DNA of 64,000 nucleotides from an uncultured Collinsella sp. (GCA_900541675.1 UQKU01000006.1:1-64000), one strand, 5' to 3'; shown: positions 34,867 to 44,219, counted from the first letter of the stretch. The notes: generated by a model from the letters alone, not told the origin. Translations and numbers: made by a program.

Positions 34867-37617
34867 TTACTTGGCGTCGGCCCAGGTTATACCGGTGCTG
34901 GCTTCGGCGATCAACGGCACGCGGAGGTCCACTACGCGCTCCATGACGTCGCGGACCATGGCGGTCAGGCGCTCGACTTCGTCGATGGGGCACTCAAAGT
35001 CCAGTTCGTCGTGTACCTGCAGGATCATGTGGGCGGCAAAGCCCTCTTCTTCCAGGCGGCGGCTTACGCGGGCCATGGCAATCTTGATGATGTCCGCCGC
35101 GGTACCCTGCATGGGATGGTTCATAGCCGTGCGCTCGCCAAAGCCGCGGAGCTGCGGGTTTTTGGCCTTGAGCTCCGGAATATGACGACGGCGTCCGTAC
35201 ATGGTCTCGGCATAGCCCGTCTGCTTGGCACGCGCCACCACATTGTCGAGGAACGTGCGCACACCTGGGTAGGCCTCGTAGTAGCGGTCGATCATGTCGC
35301 GCGCCTCGGCCATCGAGATGTGCAGCGACTGCGACAGGCCGTACGCCTGCTGACCGTACACGATGCCAAAGTTCACGGCCTTGGCGCGGCTGCGCAGATC
35401 GGGCGTTACCTCGGACACGGGAACGCCAAACACGCGCGCGGCCGTCTCGGCATGGAAGTCCTCACCCTCGTTAAAGGCACGTACCAGATGTTCATCACCC
35501 GAAAGATGCGCGAGTAGGCGCAACTCGATCTGCGAGTAGTCCACCGCCAAAAAGACGCTGCCCTCGCCCGCCGAAAACGCCGTCTTGACGGTACGACCCA
35601 GCTCAGAGCGCGTCGGGATGTTCTGTAGGTTCGGGTCGCTCGAGGACAGGCGGCCCGTCGCCGTGATGGTCTGGTTGTACGTGGTGTGCACGCGGCCATC
35701 GCCACGACGCAGCGGGCCCAGCGTATCCAGGTAAGTGGACTTGATCTTGGACTTCTCACGCCAATCCAAGATCAGACGCACGATCTCGTGGTCACGGGCA
35801 AGGTCGCTCAGCACCTTGGCGTTGGTCGAATAGTAGCCGCGCTTGGTCTTCTTGAGGCCCTTGGTCGGAAGCCCCATAACGTCAAACAGCACGTGCGAGA
35901 GCTGCATGGGGCTGCCGATGTTAAAGGTCTCGTCACCCGCCAGGTCTCGAATGTTTCGCTCAACCTCGGCAATCTGGGTAGCAAGCCCCTCGGACAGACT
36001 ATGCAGACGGTCGGGGTCCACGAGCATGCCCGCGCGCTCCATCTTGGCAAGCACCGGCACGAGTGGCATCTCGATGCCATCGAACACGTTGGCGGCGTTC
36101 TCGCGGGCCATGCGGTCGCGCAGCGGTGCGACCAGCGCCAACGTCAAGGCCACCGTGCGAGCGGCGGGCGCAGGAGCGTCCTCGCCGGCGCCCTCTGCAC
36201 CGCGCGCCGTAGGCAGCGCCATCTGCAGATAGGTATCGGCCAGATACGCCTCGTCAAACTCGGAGCGATCGGAATCCAACAGGTAGGCGGCAACCACGGT
36301 ATCGAAGATGCGCGTGGAATCGACTGCCAACGGATCCATGAGCTCGGGCTCGGAAGAATCGATGGGCGAAAGCTCATGCAGCAGTGCTTTCATATCCGGG
36401 CACGCCACGCGGCCCCCCATAAACAGACGCGCGAGCACGCCAGCGATCACGCCGTGGACGAAGTTGAAGCCATCGGCCACGGCAGTGGTACCGCCGTCGC
36501 CCTCCTCGAGCGCGAACAGGCCCTTGGACGTCGCCAACCACAGCGTGCGCGTCAGGCCAAAAAGCGCGCCTTCCTCCTTGTCATCGTCCACCACGGCGGC
36601 AATCCACTCGCCCGCATCAATCGCGCGAGAGATCTCGTCGGCAGCGGCATCGAGCGCCTCGGCATCGCCGGCGGCAGCGCGCATAACGTGGGGAATCTCA
36701 AACGTGCTGGCAGCGGCCGCAGCCCCACCCTCGCCACCAATCAGTGACAAGAAACGGTTCTGCATGGCCGTAATGCCGAGTGCGCCCAGTGCCGCGGACA
36801 CCTCATCGGCAGAAAACGCCGGGAAGGACGTTTCGTCAAAGTCGAGCTCGACGGGCGCATCGGTACGAATGGTTGCGACCTTGCGGCTCAGCAGGGCATC
36901 GTCGATGTGCGCACGCAGGTTCTCGCCCATCTTGCCCTTGACCTCGTCAGCATGCGCGATGACCTCGTCCAGGCTGCCGTACTGCGCGATGAGCGCGCTC
37001 GCCTTTTTGGGGCCGATGCCCGGTACGCCGGGAATGTTGTCCGACGTATCGCCCTTCAGGCCGTAAAAATCGGGCACGAGCGCCGGCGTAATGCCGTGAT
37101 ACAGGTCATCCACGCTCTCGGGCGTCATAATCGCTACGTCGGACAGGCCCTTGCGGGTCGAGACCACGTTGACGTGCTCGGTCACAAGCTGATACATGTC
37201 GCGGTCGCCGGTCACCAGCAGCATGTCGCAGCCTGCCTCCTCACCCAGGCGCGCCATGGTTCCCAGGATATCGTCGCCTTCCCAGCCCTCGGACTGCAGA
37301 ATCGGCACGTTGAGCGCCGTGAGCAGCTCCTTGATCATCGGAAACTGCGCGTGCAGATCGGGATCCATGGGCGGACGCTGCGCCTTATACTGCGGCAGCA
37401 TCTCCATGCGTACGCGCGGCTTGCCCTTGTCAAACGCCACGACCACACCGTCGGGGTTAAAGGCGTCGATCATCTTGAGAAACATGTTCAGAAAGCCAAA
37501 GATCGCGTTGGTGGGGCGACCGTCCGGCGCGTTCATGGTCGGCGGCACGGCGTGGAAGGCGCGATGCATGAGCGAGTTGCCGTCGATAACGGCAAAGGTG
37601 CGGCGCTTGTCAGACAT
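34867..37617 (-). CDS. polA: DNA polymerase I (proofreading site degenerate)
   Basis: A 916-residue family A polymerase. Residues 1-290 are the 5'-3' exonuclease (VIDGNSLMHRAFHA, YKAQRPPMD, GIGPKKASALIAQYG). Residues about 530-916 are the polymerase, with motifs VDYSQIELRLLAHLSGD, RAKAVNFGIVYGQQAYG and QVHDELDFE. The middle domain lacks the acidic residues of the 3'-5' exonuclease; where DTET is expected it reads AAVVDDD, and the second motif is also lost. ATG 37617 with GAGG upstream. It works in repair and Okazaki fragment processing. Confidence 0.95.
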   Translation of the reverse strand: MSDKRRTFAVIDGNSLMHRAFHAVPPTMNAPDGRPTNAIFGFLNMFLKMIDAFNPDGVVVAFDKGKPRVRMEMLPQYKAQRPPMDPDLHAQFPMIKELLTALNVPILQSEGWEGDDILGTMARLGEEAGCDMLLVTGDRDMYQLVTEHVNVVSTRKGLSDVAIMTPESVDDLYHGITPALVPDFYGLKGDTSDNIPGVPGIGPKKASALIAQYGSLDEVIAHADEVKGKMGENLRAHIDDALLSRKVATIRTDAPVELDFDETSFPAFSADEVSAALGALGITAMQNRFLSLIGGEGGAAAAASTFEIPHVMRAAAGDAEALDAAADEISRAIDAGEWIAAVVDDDKEEGALFGLTRTLWLATSKGLFALEEGDGGTTAVADGFNFVHGVIAGVLARLFMGGRVACPDMKALLHELSPIDSSEPELMDPLAVDSTRIFDTVVAAYLLDSDRSEFDEAYLADTYLQMALPTARGAEGAGEDAPAPAARTVALTLALVAPLRDRMARENAANVFDGIEMPLVPVLAKMERAGMLVDPDRLHSLSEGLATQIAEVERNIRDLAGDETFNIGSPMQLSHVLFDVMGLPTKGLKKTKRGYYSTNAKVLSDLARDHEIVRLILDWREKSKIKSTYLDTLGPLRRGDGRVHTTYNQTITATGRLSSSDPNLQNIPTRSELGRTVKTAFSAGEGSVFLAVDYSQIELRLLAHLSGDEHLVRAFNEGEDFHAETAARVFGVPVSEVTPDLRSRAKAVNFGIVYGQQAYGLSQSLHISMAEARDMIDRYYEAYPGVRTFLDNVVARAKQTGYAETMYGRRRHIPELKAKNPQLRGFGERTAMNHPMQGTAADIIKIAMARVSRRLEEEGFAAHMILQVHDELDFECPIDEVERLTAMVRDVMERVVDLRVPLIAEASTGITWADAK

Positions 37618-37783
37618 ATTGAATACCTCGCTTTGGGCTGGGCACGGTTTGCTCACTCCAGTTTACACGCTCCCCGCCCCGCGGCCACTGCACATCAAGC
37701 TCCCCTGCCGCCGCGAGCCCGCGCGTGATACGATGGCTCACGGTACATCAACCAGCACGATCGATCCGAAAGGAGCCTGCGTC

Positions 37784-39181
37784 ATGGAGCGTCCCTGCGC
37801 ATGGAAAAAGTACACGCCACAGCAAGTCGAGGAGCTCGAGGAGCTTTGCCGCGGCTATAAGCAGTTTTTGAGCGAGAACAAGACCGAGCGCCTGTGCGTC
37901 AAGGTCGGCATCAAGATGGCCGAGGAGGCGGGATACGTCGACCTGGAGACCGTGATCGCCGAAGGCCGCGAGCTCAAGGCAGGCGACAAGGTGTACGCCG
38001 CCAACCACGGCAAGGACCTTATGCTCGTCAACCTGGGCACCGCCCCGCTCGAGCAGGGCTTTAACATCCTGGGCGCCCACGTGGACTCGCCGCGCCTGGA
38101 CCTTAAGCAGAATCCCGCCTTCGAGGCCGGCGACATGGCCTACCTCGACACGCACTACTACGGCGGCGTCAAGAGCTACCACTGGGTAGCCTCCCCGCTC
38201 GCACTCGTGGGCGTCATCTGCAAAAAGGACGGCACCACCGTCGACATCAACATCGGCGACAAGGCGGACGACCCGGTCTTTACCATCTCCGACCTGCTGA
38301 TCCACCTCTCGAGCGAGCAGATGTCCAAGCCTGCCAAGGACGCCGTCGATGCCGAGATCCTCGACGTGATCGTGGGCGGCCGCCCCGTCAAGTTTGACGA
38401 GGACGACAAAGACGCCCCCAAGGAGCCCGTCAAGCAGATGTTCCTGGACATCCTCAAGGAGCAGTACGACGTCGAGGAGGAGGACTTCCTCTCCGCCGAG
38501 ATCGAGGTCGTGCCCGCCGGCCCTGCCCGCGACATGGGTCTCGACCGCTCCATGATTCTGGGCTATGGCCACGACGACCGCGTCTGCGCCTACCCCTCCA
38601 TGCTCGCCCAGATCAATGTGGCCAACGTGGAGCGCACGAGCATCACGCTCATCGTCGACAAGGAGGAGATCGGTTCCGTGGGTGCCACCGGTATGACGAG
38701 CCGCTTCTTCGAGAACACCGTCGCCGAGATCATGACGCTCGCCGGCGAGGATAGCCCGCTGGCCCTTCGCCGCGCACTCGCCCGCAGCCGCATGCTCTCC
38801 TCCGACGTGTCCGCCGGCTTCGACCCGGGCTACGCCGGCAAGTTCGAGACCAAGAACGCCGCCTTCATGGGTCGCGGCCTGTGCTTCAACAAGTACACGG
38901 GCAGCCGCGGCAAGGGCGGCTCCAACGACGCCGACGCCGAGTACGTGGCCCTCATCCGCGACATCATGGACGAGGCCGGTGTGGACTTCCAGACCTGCGA
39001 GCTCGGTCGCGTCAACGCGGGCGGCGGCGGCACCATCGCCTACATCATGGCCAAGTACGGCATGAACGTCATCGACTCCGGCGTTGCCGTCCTGTCCATG
39101 CACGCCCTGTGGGAGGTCGCCAACAAGGCCGATATCTACGAGGCCTATCGCGGCTACAAGGCTTTCCTCGAGCGCGCCTAA
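37784..39181 (+). CDS. M18 family zinc aminopeptidase
   Basis: A 465-residue metallopeptidase with the M18 metal-ligand motifs GAHVDSPRLDLK, VDKEEIGSVGATG and a late SMHALWEVA segment. Such cytosolic enzymes remove N-terminal residues, often acidic or hydrophobic ones, from peptides. ATG 37784 has GAAAGGAG upstream; the frame stays open across the polA promoter region without a site. Confidence 0.9.
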   Translation: MERPCAWKKYTPQQVEELEELCRGYKQFLSENKTERLCVKVGIKMAEEAGYVDLETVIAEGRELKAGDKVYAANHGKDLMLVNLGTAPLEQGFNILGAHVDSPRLDLKQNPAFEAGDMAYLDTHYYGGVKSYHWVASPLALVGVICKKDGTTVDINIGDKADDPVFTISDLLIHLSSEQMSKPAKDAVDAEILDVIVGGRPVKFDEDDKDAPKEPVKQMFLDILKEQYDVEEEDFLSAEIEVVPAGPARDMGLDRSMILGYGHDDRVCAYPSMLAQINVANVERTSITLIVDKEEIGSVGATGMTSRFFENTVAEIMTLAGEDSPLALRRALARSRMLSSDVSAGFDPGYAGKFETKNAAFMGRGLCFNKYTGSRGKGGSNDADAEYVALIRDIMDEAGVDFQTCELGRVNAGGGGTIAYIMAKYGMNVIDSGVAVLSMHALWEVANKADIYEAYRGYKAFLERA

Positions 39182-39194
39182 TCCACCCTTCATC

Positions 39195-39261
39195 AGTTGC
39201 GGTGAAATACGGACTAAACTGGCCCATCAACGGCCAAAACAGACCGTATTCCACCGCAACT
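39195..39261. repeat. 67-bp hairpin repeat, copy 3 of 3
   Basis: Arms AGTTGCGGTGAAATACGG with complement and a 25-nt centre carrying an inner TGGCC/GGCCA stem. It lies in the 5' leader of yaaA, ending 23 bp before the start codon, and 13 bp after the M18 stop. Confidence 0.85.
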
Positions 39262-39284
39262 TCCTTTTTGGCAGAGGAGAGTCC

Positions 39285-40094
39285 ATGCTGCAGGTCATCA
39301 TTTCGCCCGCCAAGCAGATGCGCGCGGCCCAAGATGCTTTTGAAGTCCTGGGCATCCCACCCTTTGTGCGCGAGACGGCTCGCCTCCACCGCGCACTGCT
39401 AGATATCGAGCGGAATGAAGGCGACGGCGGCCTGCAGGCGCTGTGGAACGTGAGCGACAAACTGCTGGGGTCTTGCCTCAACACCTTGCACGAGTTCGGG
39501 CCCATCCTGAAAAACGGCGATCTCGACAATCCCGCACTCGCCCGTCACCTCTCCCCTGCCGTCATGTCCTATCACGGCATTCAATACCAAAGCATGGCAC
39601 CCGAGGTGATGGATTCCGCGCAGCTCGCATGGCTGCAAGACCATCTGTGGATCCTCTCGGGACTCTACGGATGCGTGCGCCCCTTCCACGGCGTGTCGCC
39701 CTATCGGCTCGAAATGGGGGCGAAGCTCGCCGTCGACGATGCCCGAGACCTCTACGCATTTTGGGGCGACAAGCTCGCGCGAGCTATCGCCCCGGCAGGC
39801 TCAAACACCACGATCGTCAACCTCGCCAGCGTGGAGTATGCCAAAGCCGTTCTGCCCCACCTCGCGGGCGACGCCACGGCCGTCACATGCCTCTTTGGCG
39901 AGGGTATCCGCAACGGGAAGCCCATCCAACGGTCGACCGCCAGCAAAAAGGCGCGCGGCTCCATGGTGCGGTGGATGGCAGAAAACAAGCTCGAGGATGC
40001 AAGCGAACTTACCGCATTCAACATCGGCTATCGGCACATCCCCGAGCTTTCAGACAAAAACACCCTGGTTTTCATGAACGCGCAGGCACAATAG
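39285..40094 (+). CDS. yaaA: Peroxide stress protein YaaA-like (DUF328)
   Basis: A 269-residue protein beginning MLQVIISPAKQM, the conserved start of the YaaA family; later conserved stretches are LSGLYGCVRPFHGVSPYRLEMG, LYAFWGDKL and ASVEYAKAV. YaaA limits iron-driven oxidative damage in E. coli and binds DNA. ATG 39285 has GAGGAGA upstream. Confidence 0.88.
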   Translation: MLQVIISPAKQMRAAQDAFEVLGIPPFVRETARLHRALLDIERNEGDGGLQALWNVSDKLLGSCLNTLHEFGPILKNGDLDNPALARHLSPAVMSYHGIQYQSMAPEVMDSAQLAWLQDHLWILSGLYGCVRPFHGVSPYRLEMGAKLAVDDARDLYAFWGDKLARAIAPAGSNTTIVNLASVEYAKAVLPHLAGDATAVTCLFGEGIRNGKPIQRSTASKKARGSMVRWMAENKLEDASELTAFNIGYRHIPELSDKNTLVFMNAQAQ

Positions 40095-40117
40095 ACCCGC
40101 CGTTTCCAAACACCCCG

Positions 40118-40639
40118 TTACTCCGCCAAGCCATCGGCCTTTGCAATCCCGTTTGTCGAGCCGTCCCTATAGGTAATCTTGACATGCTCCACTTCGGACA
40201 CCGCAACACCCGACGGGGGCTCCAGGCGCCATTCCGTCAGCGCGATATCCATCGTCGTGGGCACATCTCCTTGATCTTTGAGCTTCACCGTGAGCGTTTT
40301 GAGCGTCGCGTCAAACGTCACGCGTTCGATTTCTTCACCTGGAATGGACCCACCACTCAGCTGCAACTGCACAAACTCATCGCGCGGGTACCAATAATCG
40401 CCCGGAACGGCGAGCGTATTGGCATTACCGCCAGTGCTCTTCACCGTCATGGTCGGCAGGCTATCATCAGCCTCGAACTCCCAGGCAGCGCCGCCGCGAC
40501 CGCCAAACGTCCAAATACAAAAGGCAATCACCAGCACGGCAAGCACCGCAAAACCAATCGCGACAAGGCCATGGTGCGCGCGGCTCTCCTCTGCCGATAC
40601 ATCCCATTGCGTCTCTCGATATAGATGCTTGTCTTCCAT
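40118..40639 (-). CDS. Membrane-anchored hypothetical protein
   Basis: A 173-residue protein. Residues about 24-46 are one membrane helix (GLVAIGFAVLAVLVIAFCIW), followed by an outside domain of about 125 residues with beta-rich composition. No family recognised. ATG 40639 has GGGGAGG upstream. The open frame extends to 41833 antisense to thiC, but that part is a shadow. Divergent from thiC. Confidence 0.75.
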   Translation of the reverse strand: MEDKHLYRETQWDVSAEESRAHHGLVAIGFAVLAVLVIAFCIWTFGGRGGAAWEFEADDSLPTMTVKSTGGNANTLAVPGDYWYPRDEFVQLQLSGGSIPGEEIERVTFDATLKTLTVKLKDQGDVPTTMDIALTEWRLEPPSGVAVSEVEHVKITYRDGSTNGIAKADGLAE

Positions 40640-40689
40640 GTACGCCTCCCCACAGGCACGCTTGTTAGGCCAATCGTACCCATTCGAGC

Positions 40690-40695
40690 TATACT
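40690..40695 (+). promoter_or_regulatory. -10 box of the thiC transcript
   Basis: TATACT about 15 bp before the riboswitch; the -35 is weak. Confidence 0.45.
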
Positions 40696-40709
40696 TGAGC
40701 CCACCACAT

Positions 40710-40804
40710 AAACGGGGAGCTTGCAGGACAAGACGGCAGGCTGAGACTGGGCGCGCCCGCCCTGACCCGCAAACCTGATATGGGTAATGCCAACGAAGGG
40801 AGCC
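40710..40804 (+). promoter_or_regulatory. TPP riboswitch
   Basis: The THI-box landmarks appear in order: ACGGGGAGC, then GGCTGAGACTG, then GACCCGCAAACCTGATATGG, GTAATGCCAACGAAGGGAG. The last string overlaps the thiC ribosome site, so thiamine pyrophosphate most likely blocks translation initiation of thiC. Confidence 0.95.
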
Positions 40805-40810
40805 GTGCCA

Positions 40811-42145
40811 ATGAGCACACAGACCGAGCCCAAGCTCGTCACGCAAATCGACTTCGCCCGCGCCGGACAAATCACGCCGCAGATGAAAGAAGTCGCCGAG
40901 CGCGAGCATCGCGACCCCGAGTACATCCGCGAGCGCGTGGCAGACGGCCGCATCGCCATCCCCGCCAACATCGTGCACATCAAAAAGGGCATGCGCGCCT
41001 TTGGTGTCGGCGAGGGTCTGTCCACCAAGGTCAACGTCAACCTGGGCATCTCGGGCGACAAGGCCGATGCCGCCGAGGAATGGAAGAAGGTCAAGATTGC
41101 CGAGGACTTTGGCGCCGACGCCATCATGGACCTCTCCAACTCGGGCAAGACGCGCCAGTTCCGCCAGCAGCTCATCGACGAGACGCCGCTCATGGTGGGC
41201 ACCGTCCCCATGTATGACGCCATCGGCTATATGGAAAAGCCGCTGGTCAAGCTCACCAAGGACGACCTGCTCGAGGTCGTGCGCGCGCATGCCGAGGACG
41301 GTGTGGACTTTATGACCATCCACTGCGGCATCAACAAGTCGGTCATCAAGACCTTCAAGGAGACCGGCCGTCTTATGAACATCGTCAGCCGCGGCGGCTC
41401 GCTGCTGTTTGGCTGGATGGAAGTCACTGGCAATGAGAACCCCTTCTACGAGTTCTACGACGAGGTGCTCGAGATCTGCCACGAGTACGACGTGACGATT
41501 TCGCTCGGCGACTCCTGCCGCCCGGGCTGCCTCTACGACTCCAATGACGCCACCGAGACCGCCGAGATGATCGAGCTGGGCAAGCTGTGCAAGCGCGCCT
41601 GGGCCGCCGGCGTCCAGGTTATGGTCGAGGGTCCGGGCCACATGGCGCTCGACGAGATCGCCGCCAATATGAAGCTGCAGAAGCGTCTGTGCCACAACGC
41701 CCCGTTCTATGTGCTCGGGCCGCTGGTGACCGATATCGGCGTGGGTTACGACCACATCACCGCAGCCATCGGCGGCGCTATCTCCGCCAGCTCCGGCGCC
41801 GACTTCCTGTGCTACGTGACGCCGGCCGAGCACCTATGCCTGCCTAACGCCCAGGATGTGCTCGACGGCCTCGTGGCCACCAAGATCGCCGCACACGCCG
41901 CCGACATCGCCAAGAAGGTGCCCCACGCCCGCGACATGGACGACAAGATGGGCCAGGCACGCCGCAAGCTCGACTGGGACGCCATGTGGAAGTGCGCGCT
42001 CGACCCGGTTACGGGCAAGAAGCGCTACGAGGAATCCCCCGCCGCCACCGAGGGCACCTGCACCATGTGTGGCAAGATGTGCGCCGTCCGCACCGTCAAC
42101 AAGGTGTTCGAGGGTACGACGATCGATCTCGGCATGGAGGACTAA
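40811..42145 (+). CDS. thiC: Phosphomethylpyrimidine synthase
   Basis: A 444-residue radical-SAM enzyme that turns aminoimidazole ribotide into HMP phosphate for thiamine. Motifs: MDLSNSGKTRQFRQ, IHCGINKSV, and the C-terminal cluster motif GTCTMCGKMCAVR. The cysteine spacing visible is CX2CX3C; E. coli ThiC has CX2CX4C. It is the short form without the N-terminal extra domain. ATG 40811 follows the riboswitch directly. Confidence 0.95.
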   Translation: MSTQTEPKLVTQIDFARAGQITPQMKEVAEREHRDPEYIRERVADGRIAIPANIVHIKKGMRAFGVGEGLSTKVNVNLGISGDKADAAEEWKKVKIAEDFGADAIMDLSNSGKTRQFRQQLIDETPLMVGTVPMYDAIGYMEKPLVKLTKDDLLEVVRAHAEDGVDFMTIHCGINKSVIKTFKETGRLMNIVSRGGSLLFGWMEVTGNENPFYEFYDEVLEICHEYDVTISLGDSCRPGCLYDSNDATETAEMIELGKLCKRAWAAGVQVMVEGPGHMALDEIAANMKLQKRLCHNAPFYVLGPLVTDIGVGYDHITAAIGGAISASSGADFLCYVTPAEHLCLPNAQDVLDGLVATKIAAHAADIAKKVPHARDMDDKMGQARRKLDWDAMWKCALDPVTGKKRYEESPAATEGTCTMCGKMCAVRTVNKVFEGTTIDLGMED

Positions 42146-42271
42146 CTCGTCACCGGAGCCACAAACGGCCACAAGGTGTTCGTCAATTGTTGACATGTGA
42201 ACATTTTCTTACATTTACGTAAAGATTGCACCGCCCGCCCGGGATCGGCATACAGCCGGCCCGGGCAACTT

Positions 42272-42277
42272 TATAAT
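42272..42277 (+). promoter_or_regulatory. -10 box of thiD
   Basis: Perfect TATAAT 46 bp before thiD; the -35 region overlaps a GCCCGGG/CCCGGGC palindrome at 42236-42267. Confidence 0.5.
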
Positions 42278-42322
42278 GCAGACAGAAGACCCATTTGAAT
42301 CCGACCGATCAAGGGAGCGAAC

Positions 42323-43153
42323 ATGGATCGCAGTAAGGTACCCGCCGTTCTATCCATCGCAGGATCCGATTCCAGCGGTGGTGCCGGCATTCAGGCCGAC
42401 ATCAAGACCATCACGGCGCACCGCCTGTATGCCGAGACGGCCATCACAGCCATCACCGCACAAAACACGCTCGGCGTCACCGCCGTGCAGAATATCTCCC
42501 CGGACATTGTCGCGGCGCAGATCGATGCCGTTTTTGACGATATTCGACCCAGCGCCGTCAAGATCGGCATGGTCTCCTCTGCCGAGATTATCGAGGTTAT
42601 CGCCGACCGCCTGAGTGCCTGGGACGCACAAAATATCGTCGTCGACCCCGTCATGGTCGCCACCTCGGGCGCTCGCCTGATCGCAGAGGACGCCGCCGAA
42701 GCGCTTACCCGTCGCCTGTTCCCACTGGCGACCGTCATCACGCCCAATATTCCCGAGGCCATGGCACTGCTCGATTACGAGGTCGATTCCGAGCGCACGC
42801 AGCAAAATGCCGCCATGCTCCTCACCCGCCGCTTTGGCTGCGCGTCCCTCGTTAAGGGCGGGCATTTTGTCAACGAAGCCAACGATGTGCTAGCAGAGCC
42901 CGCGCCGCTCGATGACGAGGGCAACCATCTGGGCGATCCGCTCACCACGTGGTTCCGTCACAAGCGTATCGACACCAATAACACGCACGGCACCGGCTGT
43001 ACGCTTTCGTCCGCCATCGCCTGCGCGCTGGCCCAGGGCATGGATCTTGCCGATGCCGTCAACGCCGGCAAGGCCTACCTAACGGGCGCTCTCGCCGCCG
43101 GCTTTGACATGGGCAGAGGTTCCGGCCCCGTCAATCACATGTGGCAATATTAA
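42323..43153 (+). CDS. thiD: HMP / HMP-phosphate kinase
   Basis: A 276-residue ribokinase-like enzyme: N-terminal SIAGSDSSGGAGIQADIK, central DPVMVATSG, and C-terminal THGTGCTLSSAIA anion hole. It phosphorylates the thiamine pyrimidine made by ThiC. Separate promoter; no riboswitch of its own seen. ATG has AAGGGAG upstream. Confidence 0.95.
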   Translation: MDRSKVPAVLSIAGSDSSGGAGIQADIKTITAHRLYAETAITAITAQNTLGVTAVQNISPDIVAAQIDAVFDDIRPSAVKIGMVSSAEIIEVIADRLSAWDAQNIVVDPVMVATSGARLIAEDAAEALTRRLFPLATVITPNIPEAMALLDYEVDSERTQQNAAMLLTRRFGCASLVKGGHFVNEANDVLAEPAPLDDEGNHLGDPLTTWFRHKRIDTNNTHGTGCTLSSAIACALAQGMDLADAVNAGKAYLTGALAAGFDMGRGSGPVNHMWQY

Positions 43154-43167
43154 GATTCGCAGCCCAA

Positions 43168-43204
43168 AACCACCGCAAAGGGGACAGGCACCTTTGCGGT
43201 GGTT
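43168..43204 (+). terminator. Hairpin after thiD
   Basis: A perfect 14-bp stem AACCACCGCAAAGG with loop GGACAGGCA; no T run follows, so termination is uncertain. Confidence 0.45.
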
Positions 43205-43214
43205 CCCACAAACA

Positions 43215-43430
43215 TCTCGATCCGTAACAGTTAGAGTCCATTTCTCGGCCCACCTGTTACAAATCGAGACATTCAAATTCCGCTAAGAAGATAATCTCGA
43301 TCTGTAACAGTAACTCGGCAAAATCGACCCTAAATGTTACAGATCGAGACAAACGACCGATATCGACCTAAATAATCTCAATCTGTAACATCTAGCCCGT
43401 TTTCGGCCTTACAGCTGTTACAGATCAAGA
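43215..43430. repeat. Array of three 55-bp inverted repeats
   Basis: Units 43215-43269, 43295-43349 and 43376-43430. Each has a 15-nt arm close to TCTCGATCTGTAACA and its complement TGTTACAGATCGAGA, with unrelated 25-nt centres, and starts 80-81 bp after the previous one. The arms are almost perfect in unit 2; units 1 and 3 have one or two mismatches. It fills the gap between thiD and the SGNH hydrolase (both genes converge on it). Confidence 0.85.
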
Positions 43431-43485
43431 CAAACCAACGAAACAAGCCACCGCAAGGGGAACTTTTGTACTGCTTTGGGTCGCG

Positions 43486-44145
43486 CTACGCTCCGAGCAT
43501 CTCTTTGAGCTTGGCCGCCACGGCGTGGCCCAAGCTCTCATGGCTTTCGGGCATCATGTGCAGATAATCGATATCGCCCGGCTCGGCAAAATCAGCGGCA
43601 TTCAAAAAGTCGCAGCCAAACTGCTTAGCAGCATACGCATAGTATTCGGCAAAATGCTCCGAGGCCTCGACGGAGCGCTCGTCAAAGTCGGTCATGTACA
43701 CATCGGCGATCTGCGGTTTAATCTTGATAGGCGCCATCAGCAGAATACGCGGGCAGGGCGCGGCTTCGGTCCAGGGAAACGCGCGGACGGTGCGAATCAG
43801 CGCCATGGCACCGTCAGCGATATCGGCAGCCCCCACGTTAAAGACCGTCTTGCAGTCGTTGGTGCCCAGCATAATCACGATGGCATCCAGCGGCTTATGA
43901 GCCTCGAGCAGCATCGGCAACGCTCGGATGCCGTTGAGATTAGTGTCCAGATGGCACATGTCGTCACGCACCGTCGTGCGGCCGTTGAGGCCTTCCTCAA
44001 TCACGTGCCAGCCCTCGCCCAGGTCGCGCTGGGCCACGCCGCACCAGCGCACATCGTGCGCATAGCGTACCGCGGTGCCGTCGCGCATGCCCGCCGGATC
44101 ATAGCCGTAGGTATTGCTGTCGCCAAAGCACAGAACGTTTTTCAT
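43486..44145 (-). CDS. SGNH/GDSL-type esterase
   Basis: A 219-residue hydrolase with the SGNH blocks: I CFGDSNTYGY, block II at GLNGRTT, III LGTNDCK, and V DYLHMMPESH with the catalytic Asp/His. Cytoplasmic, no signal peptide. These enzymes cleave ester or acetyl groups from sugars and related compounds; substrate unknown. Start ATG 44145 with AAGGA upstream. Confidence 0.85.
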   Translation of the reverse strand: MKNVLCFGDSNTYGYDPAGMRDGTAVRYAHDVRWCGVAQRDLGEGWHVIEEGLNGRTTVRDDMCHLDTNLNGIRALPMLLEAHKPLDAIVIMLGTNDCKTVFNVGAADIADGAMALIRTVRAFPWTEAAPCPRILLMAPIKIKPQIADVYMTDFDERSVEASEHFAEYYAYAAKQFGCDFLNAADFAEPGDIDYLHMMPESHESLGHAVAAKLKEMLGA

Positions 44146-44165
44146 CGTAAGCCCTTCCTTTAGTG

Positions 44166-44194
44166 AAAAGCCGACGGGAGCAGCCCCGTCGGCT
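44166..44194 (-). terminator. Terminator of the PARG-like gene
   Basis: On the minus strand GCCGACGGGG/CCCGTCGGC followed by TTTTC. Confidence 0.75.
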
Positions 44195-44219
44195 CGGCAT
44201 GTCGCATCACGCGCACCGT

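Noticed and set aside
40640..41833. N-terminal extension of the membrane-anchored protein ORF
   Set aside because: It runs antisense through thiC; the real start at 40639 has a strong ribosome site.
43215..43430. CRISPR-like array
   Set aside because: The repeats are paired inverted arms with only three units, there is no constant direct repeat-spacer pattern, and no cas gene is present.
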